In this document: piece by piece, positions 22,401-32,540 of the stretch
Layout: the number at the start of each line of letters is the position of its first letter
Numbering within the stretch: position 1 is the first letter of the stretch
Source of the DNA: Strongylocentrotus purpuratus
Taxonomy: Eukaryota; Echinodermata; Echinoidea; Camarodonta; Strongylocentrotidae
Direction of reading: 5' to 3'
Assembly: GCF_000002235.5 (NCBI RefSeq)
Contig: NW_022145615.1
Coordinates: 14,990,712 to 15,054,711 of the forward strand
DNA: 64,000 nucleotides
Translations under genes and position numbers: made by a program
Notes under the pieces: generated by a model
Seen by the model: only the letters and a program-made list of their open reading frames with translations
Databases searched by the model: none
What the model was told of the DNA's origin: nothing

Positions 22401-25400
22401 AATCGGGGGTGCGGCGTATGCGGCGGTGTGGCCTTATCGCTGGCAAATACGGTAGTCATAAATATAGTATTGCACAGTGGGTAGAGTGATGGTCATAGAA
22501 ATAAGGGTTAGGTCACGTCTGATACCAGGTTAGTCAGCTTATGCCATTAGGTACTTCATATTTCATCGCTAACCTACATGTAGATGCTATTTTACTAAGT
22601 GAATCAGACACACTCTTATACCTTTATTTTGACATGTTCAATAGCCTATGAAAAGCTCTGATCAGTTTCCTTCATCACAATTTACAACATAAAATCATAT
22701 CTGAAGCACTTGTAGCTTATTTGAAGTACTGAGATTCAAAGATGTTTCCACAATTTGACCCAAAAGTTATTTTAAAAAAGAAAAAAAATCAGGATTTAAT
22801 ATACCTCAATCCTATAGGCATACCCAGTGCTGCCAACCATTCCGTTTTGCCGGAATTTTTCCTCCAAATTACGGTATTACGTTTTTTCTACATAAAATAC
22901 AGTTTTTTAATAATTTTTATAATATTTTTTTTTTTTTTCTTCAAAATACATACCGCACGTCAAACAACTGCCCTAAAATGGTGATTTGATCACAAATTTA
23001 ATAGAAAACTAAATTTAAAACATACTTGTAAAGAAAAATATTCTCAAAAAGAATGAAATGCCGATAATACCAAAATAACCACCGAAAAAAACCGGCATGA
23101 TGAATGAACATTTCTGCATTGGAAGTGTGTCGCGCGTGGTTGTAAGTTAAGTTTTTATGAATTCCCTTTTTTTGCCATCATAATTCCTTTTTTGGGTGGC
23201 ACAAGGTTGGCAACTCTGCATACCACTAGAATCAAAGCGCTTGTTGAGCTCTTTTGTTTTGATACTAGATATGTCATGGTAGCTTGTATATTTCTGGAGA
23301 TATTGCCAATATTATTTTTGGCAGGTGAACAGTTTTCATGGGATGCCCACCAGCAAAAATATAATAATAATGATATGTCTTGTTTACCAAGGGTAGCCTC
23401 ATCAGTATTCATACTGTTCTCCCTGAAGGCCCTGCAATCATAATATTATACATACACACACCAACAAAACAAAACAAAATAAAAACACCAGCATACATGA
23501 GACTGCATGCTTTTGTATTCAGGGTTTTCAGTTTGATTTCTATCAACTCTGTCTTTCAATTATTTTCTTCTTTTTTGTGATGTAATTTTTACCCTTGATA
23601 TTCAGTAATTGCAGGACAAGTCACTGGACTTTTGCATATTAAAATATATATGATTAATCGTGATCATTGTTTTGGCCCTTCACCAGAAGCACAACCAAGA
23701 GATAGACAGCATACGACAAGTACAGAAAGAAGATAAGTTGGAGAAGAAGACAGCTGAAGTTACTGAGCTGCATGAGTCAATAGACCAATTAAAGGTAAGC
23801 TGTCTCTATAAACACCCACAGGTGATCCAATAGTTGCTCCAGCAAAAGTATAGTGTTAAGGCCTCTGCAAACCAAACAAAACAAACAATACTGGTTTATG
23901 GTGTGAACAGATTTTTGATGTTGGTCGTCGCTCAAATCATGCTGTCGTGTTGTTTTGTTTTTTGTCTTGTTTTGTGTGCAGAGGCCTTTACTACCCTTTA
24001 GGGTTACATATCGTGTGAGTCAAAAAAAAGTTTACAGCTAGAAAATTGCTAATTATTTAAAAAATAATATATGAACAGTAAATTATTATACATCTTATGA
24101 AAGAGTGTTTTATCCCACATCATTTGGTATCATTTTTGTGTTGTATGTGTTCACGCTTGGATGAACATGAGGCATTTTTTGCTAGAGTGCAATAATCGAC
24201 TTGCGCCAAAGTGATGCCTACAGCATGTATTATGTTGGGATTAGCGGAGTAAGAGAATGAATTGAATGTATCAAATGAAATGCACTGCATATGCTTTTTG
24301 CAGAAGCAAAGTCACACACGCACACACACACACATGCACAAATGTTCGTCGATATTTGATATGTGGTGGCATGATTAATTTTGTTAGGGATGTTATTTGG
24401 ATCTGCAAAGACCGAATTAATACCCAAATCCCAATTGTTTTATTCAAAAATCACTCTAGCAATTTTGGCGCAAATCAATTTTTGCACTCTCGCAAACAGC
24501 CTCCTGTTCATCCAAGCGTGAACACATACCACTCAAAAATGATACCAAATGATCTGGGATTAAAACACTTTTTCTTAAGATGTATAATCATTTACTGTTC
24601 ATAGATGATTTTAAAAATAATTAGCAATTTTCTAGGTGTAAACTTTTTTTTGACTCACACTGTATAGTGTTGGTGCAGGGTTAAAGTTAGGAATTCAATT
24701 AGTGTAGGATATTGACCACAAGGCAGATGTAACCAGAGCTTGTGATGTACAATCTGGTTACATTATGAATGGATATCATGAATATCCTGTGAACATATGA
24801 ACAGAACTCAATCCACTGACAGATTCATAAGCAACATTCTGGATACCGTAAATCTCTGTGTATAATGCACACTTTTTTTCCGTCGGCAAAAATCAAAAGT
24901 CGGGGATGCGCCTTATACACAGGAACAGGAAATTTTTAATCCTCAAAATGCTCCTTTTAGTGGTTTTTGAAAATCTCTGTGTCTCAACATGAATTACATA
25001 ATGCAAATAAAGAATAGATCTACTATTTGAAGTTAAACTACATTCCTAATTTGAAGGGAAGAGGTTTTTTTTTCTCATTTTTTTTCAGTCACGATAAATT
25101 ATGCCCCTTCACAAAGCACTTTGCTGGCCGAAGCTCTCCCGTGTATTCACCTCGCTCACCTGTATCATGCAGCACACTCACTCATGAAAACTAGCCTGTC
25201 CAAATTTCTGTTTGGACTCTTGAGGAAAAAATTTCTGTCATCTTTAGTTTTAAAAACAACATTGTCACTAGGTCTAACTTAGTTCACAAGCACTTCAACT
25301 GTGCCTCGTAATAAAATGAAAGTATTTTCGAACACTGAAATGAGAGCCGATCTGATTCTGGTTAACAAAAAGCCCCAAAAGCCCTAAAAGCATTTTTTTG

Positions 25401-28400
25401 GCTTGTTTGGCTTTTTGTTAACCAGAATAGATCGGCTCTTATTTCAGTGTTCAAAAATACTTTCATCTTATTACGATGCACAGCTTCGGCCGGCAACTTA
25501 GTGCTTTGTGAAGGGGCATAATTGCGTGACTGAAAAAAAACAAAAAAACTCTCTTCCCTTCAAATAAGGAATGCATAGTGTAACTTCAAATAGTAGATCC
25601 TATTCTTTATTTGCATTATGTAATTCATGTTGAGACACAGAGATTTCGTAAACCACTAAAAAGTAGCATTTTGAGGACTCAAAATATAAAGATGACAGAA
25701 TTTTTTTTTTTCCAGAATTTTTTTGTTTTGTTTTTGTCTTCAAAATAGGGGTGCGCCTTATACACAGGTGCGCCTTATACACGTAGATTTACGGTAATTA
25801 ATTTCAGCAGACAGAAGAATGTTGAGAGGTGTCATTATCTGTTGTATACGTCGCGCTACTGTGAATCACATGATTCATGGTTTGTCCCGCTGCAGCATGT
25901 ATGTCCTTTGGCATGATATTAATCTACATTTGCCACTCTCCACCCAGGTGTAGAAGAAAAAAGGTACCTGCTAGGAAGAAATTTCTTGAATGCTTGAGCG
26001 CATTGGTCTCAAGTTAATAGCATTAATTGGAGGGCCCTGAGGTAGAAAAGTATTTTTACTGGGGGGGGGGGGGGGTCAATTTGACCCAACCCCTAAGATC
26101 TCGGCCGTTTCACCGCCGATCGCCGCGAAAATTTGCATGCATGTCAAGTGAAGTGTATAGAATACTATGGTAATTTCAAATTTTTGAAAAATTCACTCAT
26201 TTGCATATTTATGGTAATTTATGCAAATAAGGTCATAAAATTCACATTTCGGCCCATAAATCACAGATTATTCATATTTAAGTATTCTTTTTCACTACAT
26301 ATATTTATTAGACCATTTGGAATAATAATACAACCCAAAAAATTGGAAGAGCCAGGTTATTCCTTATGTTATCTCTTGTTTTTATAATTTCTTATGTATT
26401 TCATTGTTTTTTTAACTTATGTATTTTATTGTTTTTGTTGTTTTATTTCATTTATAACTACAATTCAACTATTTTGACCTCAAAACAAACATCTAAACTT
26501 TAAACAAGACTGAATTACCAATGTTTTATCTATATTTAGGAAAAATGACTTTTACATATGTTTTGTACACAAATCAAGAAAATGAGCGATTTTCGGGCTG
26601 ACATGCAAAGACAAAAGGTCACGCGACCTTGTAACCGTAGGTCCGATTTTCAAAAAAATTGTTTTATAAGATGCGTAAGACTCGAAAGTAAAAAGTCATG
26701 AGAGGAAAATTTTACATCTGCCGCGGTTTCGGAGTAGTCGCAAAATTTTTACAGGGGGGGTCAAATTGACCCCCCCCCCCAGTTAACGTAGGGTTAAAAC
26801 TGATGAGGCTGCCTGGGTTGACGTTATTATTTCTGTTTTAATTGTCATCATCATAATCATGTTGATGATGATACAGAAAACTTTCATCAGTTGGGGATAA
26901 TGATAACATGTAGTTTTTAGCTTCTACCAACCTTAAATTTGTTATGCAAGCTTTTGTCCACTGATGATGTTTGGACATCTGTTTAATTACATATATATGT
27001 TGATACCTTGCTGCAGTAGCTTAAGTACCGGAGTCATGTGCCCCTTTCCCCAAAAGGCAAAAGAGAAGAAAAGAAATATATGAAAGAATTGGATAGGTGA
27101 AAAGGGAATGTGAAAGCACAGTGATAGTCCTCCCCCCAATATTTTATTTTATAATACAGGTACTAATTTTTGAAATATCAATAGATAGATATTAAGAAAG
27201 AAAAAAAAGAAGAAACAAATCCATTGCCAAGTGAATTTATTTTCTATCATTACCAGCAGCCAATAATACTTTTAAGAATAAATCAAAGTTCCCTTTTCCC
27301 TATTATTTATTTCTAGGAGTTCATTGCCCCCTTGTTTTTTCTTTTCATTTTTTAGGAAGAGTTGACTCAAGTAAAGAAGAGAAATAAACAACTATGTTTC
27401 ATTCTAGGGCAAGGAGAAAGTAAGTATAAGTTAAAAAAGTATTTTTTAGGTAGCTTCATGTACTTTGCAAGAGATACAAAATGCCAAGATGTTTGTTAAC
27501 TTAATAAAATAACATTTGGAGTGGACTTTAAAAAGATTATTATTATTATTATTTAGTTAATGATATTGTCACAAAATTTTTTGTGGGGGCGAATACAGGC
27601 ATAGCATTGCATGTGTAAGCATCTGGTGTTAAGTGTACTTATACTCAACTCAACTTGGATTTTGTGACATGGACCGATCTGAAAATGACCCCTGTTCAGA
27701 TCAAATAACAAGGATCTAGGAGTTTTGTCGTATAAAACAAATAAATGCCTGTCTTCATTTGTCCATTATACAATCTATTCGCTCTCATTGACAGAGATGC
27801 CAACCAGTACGATTAAATCGTATTTAGTAACGATAATAAGAGTGAAATACGATCTTAAAATAAGATAAAATCATACAATTTTTTTAATACCCATAAAAAC
27901 AGCGGAATCGCATAGAAACATGTACAAGTAAACCTTCACAACCCCAACAAAACTTTGCTTTACAATTTTCTCATTAAATTTTAATGAAAGAGCAAACATT
28001 TTACTTGACCGACTGGCCAGTGGTAGTATCGAGTTTTCGTGAAAATCTGATTTTTCTCTCCAAAATCTTTTTTAAGGATACTCGGTCTGTTTATGTGTGT
28101 CAAGAGGTTGGCATCTCTGCATTGAGGCTGTGTGCAGATAGATTATATAATGAACTTGTTTGCATGAATCGTTTGTATACTATTTTCTTCTTTTGGGTGT
28201 TTTTCAGTGAAAGATAAAGCAGCTGTTTTAATCCAAGTGGAGGAGCTAATAACAGAGAAGGATGAGCTTACTGCAGAGGTTAGTAATAATCGTATTAACA
28301 TACCAAACTTATCATACCAACATAAAACATGAAGCTAGTAGTAACAATTCTCACTATCGCCAACATATTTTTAAGAAATTGTGTGTTACGTTCAGGCTCC

Positions 28401-29200
28401 TTTTCAAGTGCATTCTGGGATAGTTTGGTGACAAAGTCACTTCCGGTCTATTTTGCGTGGCTGTGCTGTGCATGCTGGTTTTGCTTGTGTGTACTTTATT
28501 TTCTGACAGTAATTGCAGTTATTTATCACAGTTTTCAATGCGCATGCATAATGTGTGAACCAGGCACGCGCCACCGTACACAGGCAGCAAGTCCCAGCAG
28601 TGGATTGAAATTTCTTCCAAGGGTCTTACATCCAGATATTTGGAAGTATTGGCAAAAGCGAGAAATGCATGTAGATTTTCATCAAAGTTGACCCTGACCA
28701 ACCGTATAGTATGAGCAAAGCTAGGAATTATCTTAATACTGTATGCAGATTTAGGATTTATTAATTCAAATAAGAATTCAAGCAAACTTTCTATATCACT
28801 TTCAGTTACTGTCTGTGATTCAGTATCAAGGACAGTCGTCTTTTACTGGAAGAATTGTCATTCAAAACCAAGTGTAGGGCATTTGGCTAAATGTCTTTAA
28901 AAAAAAAATGAATAATGATACCCGGTAATAAAATTACAAAAATAAATAATTACAAGATGTCATTGCATATTGACAATATAAACAAATCAGACTGATTTTT
29001 GTGCCTGTTCTTTTCTTCTAAGGTTTTACAGAGCGCATATTTTGCAGAAGCAGTTTCTTTTTCATTTGTGTCTTTTTTACATTATTTCAACTCAACAGGT
29101 TGCCGAATTATATGCAGCCCTGGAGCAAGAGAAATCCAAAGTAACCACTCTGAGAGCTGAAATACAAAAGCTACATGAAAAGACTGATAAGAAGAAATAG
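13453..29200 (+). CDS. GKAP1: G kinase-anchoring protein 1 (GKAP42-like), nine coding exons
   Basis: The exons 13453-13650, 16815-16976, 17501-17578, 19815-20009, 20727-20837, 23687-23794, 27356-27419, 28208-28278 and 29099-29200 (stop TAG) all have AG/GT borders. They join in frame to 362 aa; human GKAP1 is about 366. Recognisable landmarks are SRFGVLRVDD near residue 11 (human SRFALLQVD) and a lysine-rich AKKRAKKKKKAQQQ. NELREMAFTKI spans exons 1-2, and QGKEKPQPMSLQEFH falls in exon 4. The C-terminal coiled coil runs GEMKDKAAVLIQVEELITE to VAELYAALEQEKSKVTTLRA, ending in KKK. The family member binds cGMP-dependent protein kinase I-alpha at the Golgi and is also linked to insulin signalling. 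The charged, helical sequence fits a scaffold without an enzyme domain. Only the exon 7-8 junction splits a codon. Introns carry many transposons, but no exon is broken. Confidence 0.93.
13794..14240. mobile_element. MITE with perfect 8-bp target duplication in GKAP1 intron 1
   Basis: The left end CCCGGTGGGGTCACTC is matched by the right end GAGTGACCCCACCGGG, a perfect 16-bp inverted repeat. TGACATCT directly abuts both ends (13786-13793 and 14241-14248). The interior repeats a motif of aaataggggt with gtcctt at irregular spacing. An inner inverted pair occurs as well (catgaccgttacca / tggtaacggtcat). An 8-bp duplication fits hAT- or P-type transposases. There is no coding capacity. Confidence 0.88.
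14250..16814. other. GKAP1 intron 1, remainder: no gene found
   Basis: I see no conserved exon here. A CpG-rich patch lies at about 15290-15500 (ctaaaatggcgcgctgcgg). An imperfect inverted pair (gggtcacaatcgacatcca near 15853 and tggatgtcgattttgaccc near 16015) may mark a degraded transposon. A GAGT microsatellite occurs at 16212-16232. The block gggcccgtttctcgaa at 16582 resembles the start of another dispersed repeat. Confidence 0.5.
17672..18567. repeat. Minisatellite of ~151-bp units inside inverted ends ATGCCTCCGTC
   Basis: The outer ends ATGCCTCCGTC (17672-17682) and GACGGAGGCAT (18557-18567) are inverted. Inside, a run of cgta repeats (17680-17715) precedes five tandem units starting near 17724, 17875, 18019, 18170 and 18321, and a decayed end near 18462. 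Each unit has gatcgcgttatctgaag, gatggatt-ctgccaaac, a gaggtcaaaggtca block and gggctcattatgtatgcaaa. It lies in GKAP1 intron 3. Confidence 0.9.
18625..19100 (-). pseudogene. Decayed LINE reverse-transcriptase fragment
   Basis: On the minus strand a KNYRPI-like motif is seen near 19010. An open stretch at 18731-18934 follows, encoding MALLDIHDA and then GISLDLSKAFNHINHHILL, KLHFYGM and NYLNQRVQYV. After a frame change, GSLLGSLLFILY is visible near 18650-18690. These correspond to the reverse-transcriptase core of Jockey/CR1-type LINEs, as in the copy at 1428-4367. No catalytic FADD follows, and several stops break the rest. It lies antisense in GKAP1 intron 3. Confidence 0.8.
21640..21800. 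mobile_element. Right-end fragment of the CCGTAAATC foldback family
   Basis: The segment runs from agatgacaggattt through a T-rich tract to gggtgcgccttatacacag, and ends GATTTACGG followed by TA. It matches the right end of the element at 24846-25794. I found no matching left end nearby, so this is a solo end or truncated copy in GKAP1 intron 5. Confidence 0.7.
21872..22452. mobile_element. TA-flanked MITE with ends CCGTATTTGCC, containing a tRNA-like block
   Basis: The left end is CCGTATTTGCCGGCATAAAG. The reverse complement of the right end is CCGTATTTGCCAGCGATAAG. TA flanks both sides (21870-21871 and 22453-22454), as for Tc1/mariner-type insertions. The element is 581 bp with no transposase, in GKAP1 intron 5. 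The first five bases match the other TA-flanked family in this window (CCGTAAATC). Confidence 0.82.
22294..22378 (+). pseudogene. tRNA-derived sequence (Leu/Ser-like), not a clear functional tRNA
   Basis: TGGCCGAGCGGTCTAAGGC is a near-perfect A-box and D-arm of a type II tRNA (leucine or serine). About 40 bases later gatcaaatcccg resembles a degraded TPsiC loop (GGTTCGAATCC). The acceptor arms do not pair cleanly and I could not place an anticodon stem. It sits inside the MITE at 21872-22452, so it is probably a captured or SINE-like fragment. Confidence 0.4.
22825..23218. mobile_element. MITE with 6-bp target duplication CATACC
   Basis: The left end is CAGTGCTGCCAACC and the right end is GGTTGGCAACTCTG, imperfect inverted repeats. 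CATACC directly flanks both sides (22819-22824 and 23219-23224). The interior is AT-rich and non-coding. It is a relative of the element at 27792-28119, which has near-identical ends and also a 6-bp duplication. It lies in GKAP1 intron 5. Confidence 0.85.
24011..24662. mobile_element. TA-flanked element with ~200-bp inverted arms
   Basis: From GTGTGAGTCAAAAAAAAGTT on the left to AACTTTTTTTTGACTCACAC on the right, the two arms are reverse complements for roughly 200 bp with scattered mismatches. Shared blocks include catttggtatcatttttg and tgttcacgcttggatgaaca. TA flanks both sides. The short loop carries an ACAC run. This is a non-autonomous, mariner-style long-TIR element in GKAP1 intron 6. 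Confidence 0.88.
24846..25794. mobile_element. Foldback element, near-complete palindrome about 950 bp, TA-flanked
   Basis: The ends CCGTAAATCTCTGTGTATAA and, at the right, TTATACACGTAGATTTACGG are inverted, with TA on both sides. The inversion continues inward: atgaattacataatgcaaat near 24990 pairs with atttgcattatgtaattcat near 25610. Next, ccccttcacaaagcac near 25103 pairs with gtgctttgtgaagggg near 25501. Finally ggttaacaaaaagcc pairs with ggctttttgttaacc around a centre near 25390. The left arm has about 190 extra bp near 25130-25310. No ORF is present. It lies in GKAP1 intron 6. Confidence 0.9.
26058..26782. mobile_element. Element with ACTGGG(n)TCAATTTGACCC ends
   Basis: The left end is a G-run followed by TCAATTTGACCC. 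The right end is ggggTCAAATTGACCCC with a C-run and AGT. The ends are inverted and each is itself a short palindrome. The interior (about 700 bp) has no convincing ORF. No target duplication is clear. It lies in GKAP1 intron 6. Confidence 0.65.
27792..28119. mobile_element. MITE with 6-bp target duplication CATTGA
   Basis: The left end CAGAGATGCCAACC and right end GGTTGGCATCTCTG are a perfect 14-bp inverted repeat. CATTGA abuts both sides (27786-27791 and 28120-28125). It is 328 bp and AT-rich, with no ORF. It lies in GKAP1 intron 7, ending 88 bp before exon 8. Confidence 0.9.
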
Positions 29201-31800
29201 ACAATCCAACCTTCCAAGTGGAAACGGGTCTGACTTTTTTGTGTTTTATTTGGAGTCTAGACCAAGAATTACTCGAGGAAGGATGAGGAGAGCACAAATC
29301 AGAGAGCACGACGTTTGATTTTATGACAGGCGGACTTAAAAACAGACAATATGCATGCAAACGGACTTCAGTAAAGGTTATGTTCAGCTTCCTGCAAGCA
29401 TCTTTTTTAATTCATGTGGAATATTAAATGATCAGCTCAAAATAATCAAGCTTTTAAAAACGTTCGGTAGTTGGTACGAGAATTCATTTTTTAACCTTCA
29501 GTGTACTTGTCCCAAGAGATTGTTTATTTTCAAGAAGAGGATCTGATTAGTAAGGTGATGCTGTCTTCATGTACATGGAATTAGGTAAGAGATCTTAACT
29601 GTATACTGCCCTAGAAGTTAAATCCTATTCTCCTTTAATAGGTCCATGTCAGTATTTTGTAGTGTTTTAAAAGCTTAAAATAATATTTGAGAATTTAAAT
29701 AAAATGTTCTTTCCTCTACCACCAATTCTGAAAGCTAATCAATGCTGTTTTGTTGACTATGTAATTTTAGAGTGCAACATACATTACAAGTATTTTTTAA
29801 GAGTGCCATTGAAGTCAAGAAACTACAGATACCTTTGGGACTACAAAAAAAAATCAACTTGGGAAGTCTAAATAACACATTTTGCATAGTTTGGTCAAAA
29901 AGAATTAATTGACTTGACAAGATGGTAAACGTAGAAAATGTTACTTATGCGACTCTGAGTTAGGCAGATTTAAATGTATATGTAAGGAAATGTTTGTCAA
30001 CATTGAAACATTGTCCTTGTTAGCAGATACTGATTTCTATTTGAACTGTACTAAGAGTGTACCAAGGCGATTCCGTGTTAGAAAAATCCTAAAAAATAAA
30101 AGTTAGATTTTGTTGGCCACCACTGTAATCATATTTGACTTTAACACATAAAGAAACTAGATAAGCCAACTAGATTGACCACATATGTTTTTTTCATATT
30201 TCAATACATATTGCCATTTTTATCCTTCAGTATATGGAAGATTCTTATCTCTTTAATGTTCTAATATTGTTTTGTTAGATGGTGCTCATTTAAGAAGAAA
30301 CACCATGACTTTGATTGTGATAGGCAAGCAATAGGGACCCGTACAACATATCGTTCGGAAGATATTAATCTTACAAGTGCATTTTTTAAATGAAAGACAT
30401 TTTCAATGTGAAAGACGTATTGAAGTCTTCTTTGATAGCTAGACTCTCAATTTATTACATTTTTCAGAGATATTTTTCGCAATGCAACTCATTGAGCATA
30501 AACTTCAACTTCCAGATAATCACATTTTCTTTGTCCCATACGACATATGATACTTTTAGCTCTCTATTGTCAAGAAAGGAATTTTTACAGTTGGTTTTCA
30601 TATTTTCTTGGGGCCACATGGTAGTACTGTACTATAACCATAAAACTAATCTTCACTGTTGATTCCTTTTCTTTCAAGTCAAGAAAATGTTGCCTAAATA
30701 TCTTAATGTCCTATTACAACTAAGGAATTGCCCACCAATCATCTACATGTAGGTAAAAAGAAAAAAATCAACCTAAAAAGACGTTACCTGGCATTAAATA
30801 GGTAAATGGTTAACGAATATGAAGAAAACAAAGGATAACTTTGAGCCATGCGTATAGGAACCTAAGTTGGACATGGGTTTTGTGCAAGCCCCAAGTAGTC
30901 TACTCAACAAGATGTTTTACAGTTCACTGGGAGTGTATTTAAACTGCAATATCTCTTTATAGAAGAAATATTTAAAGCTTGTAGTTTGACAATCATGATG
31001 GTATAACAACATGGAATCCCTTACATCAAGTGTAAAACCTGTTTTGGGGATTGGTACACTTTAACATAATACGAGCTGTATCATCTGTGATAATTGTCTT
31101 AAGTGTATTCACAAGGGCTAGAATATTTTAGGAGAGAAAAGTGTGTGTTTACTTACAAAACAGTACATCAGAGAAAAGAATAGTATGTAAAAATCTAGAT
31201 ACATTCTTGGTGACCAAAAGAAGGGGTAGCGTTCATGTAATGTTTTTATTCTGTGACTAGATTTCAAAAAGTTTTAAAAAGGACAACTTATTCACCTTTG
31301 TCAACTGAAATGGTATATGCATCTATCAGAAGAACACAAGATAAGAATGCATTTTATTGTTTTACCAAAGTTTATGATCTTTCTTGTTCAAATAAACACT
31401 ACATTTCTTTTGCAAATTATTGTTTTTTGTACTCCTTTTATCTTGTCCGTATTAATGTTAATGTAGTTTGCTCAGCACTGTAAGCATCTGTAAAATGACG
31501 CCTGGCTGGAATGCTCCTCAGGGAGTGGAGAATGTGCATATATTGTGTGTGGGCTTAAGCCTGAAACCGATAACCAGGATAATAATATGTCTGTAAAGCA
31601 CTTACAGATGTAGTAGTCTGTGTAATAAAATAATAATTTAAGACCTATATAAACATGGAATATCATTATTAACTGCAAGTACATTTTATAATTCAGCACA
31701 GCAAATTACATACATGTATTTTAAATTGAGTATGAAAATGAAATGAAAATGAAATAAAACCAAAGCATGAGATAACTCGTGTTCAAATATGATGCAGTAA
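29201..31800 (+). other. GKAP1 3'UTR and downstream DNA: no other gene seen
   Basis: I see no conserved coding stretch. Candidate AATAAA signals occur at 29698-29703, 30095-30100 and 31753-31758, so the 3'UTR could be 0.5 to 2.5 kb. The sequence is fairly unique-looking AT-rich DNA without obvious repeats, which would be compatible with a long 3'UTR. Confidence 0.35.
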
Positions 31801-31845
31801 ACCGCCATAAGGGTATGCCCACCCTGAAAATTATTTTAATTATTA

Positions 31846-32337
31846 AAGGGGGAGTCTGATACATATATTACGTTGGATTTTATAAAAGCAGAAAATGAGA
31901 GCAACGGGACAGTCATAGTTTTTAGCCAAAACAATTTTTTTTTTTAAGAAGAAATTTGTATTGTAAAGGTGCAAATCAATCAAACGCAAATTGGCTACTC
32001 TGTGATGTATCTAATTGCGAGCTCCCCTCCCAAATCGCCCTGTACTAAAAGAATTCAACAATATATTTTCCTGAATATTTCAATTTTACATTGACCCTAA
32101 ATATAATCATTGCAAATATGTTTTATATAACCCCTGTATGAAACAAATTTATTCCGTCATCAATAACTAAGAAAATACTTGCAAGATACGTCACAAAGCT
32201 GCCAATTTGTGGTTTATTGATCGCAACTTGAAAAATTCTTAACTTCCTAGTTTTAATCAGAATTTGCTCAACTTTCACTGACCTATATTCCTCTCATTTT
32301 TTCAAACCAATTTAATATCAGGGTTGACTTCCCCTTT
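31846..32337. mobile_element. MITE-like element with ends AAAGGGG-AGTC
   Basis: The left end reads TAAAGGGGGAGTC, and the right end reads GACTTCCCCTTTG, which is its inverse with mismatches. The interior block aaatttattccgtcatcaat is found inverted near 40445-40470, beside another GGACTTCCCCTTT end at 40550-40563. At least two members of the family are therefore in this window. No ORF. Confidence 0.55.
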
Positions 32338-32540
32338 GAGAGCTTGACATGGGAGGAGCACATATGTGAAAGTTTGAGGATATATATTTTTTTTTTTTGG
32401 ATAAGAAAGTTATTTCTTTTCAAATTAAATCTAGATCAATCAAAAACAAACTGACAGCTCCCATCTTTTCTTCTGCAAAGAGCTATCCATTGCTATATAT
32501 ATATATACTACGATAAATGTTATTTTAAATACCCCTCTCC

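Noticed and set aside
28329..28691. 120-codon ORF in GKAP1 intron 8 with hydrophobic stretches
   Set aside because: It has no recognisable family and no supporting splice structure. The composition fits chance in intron DNA.
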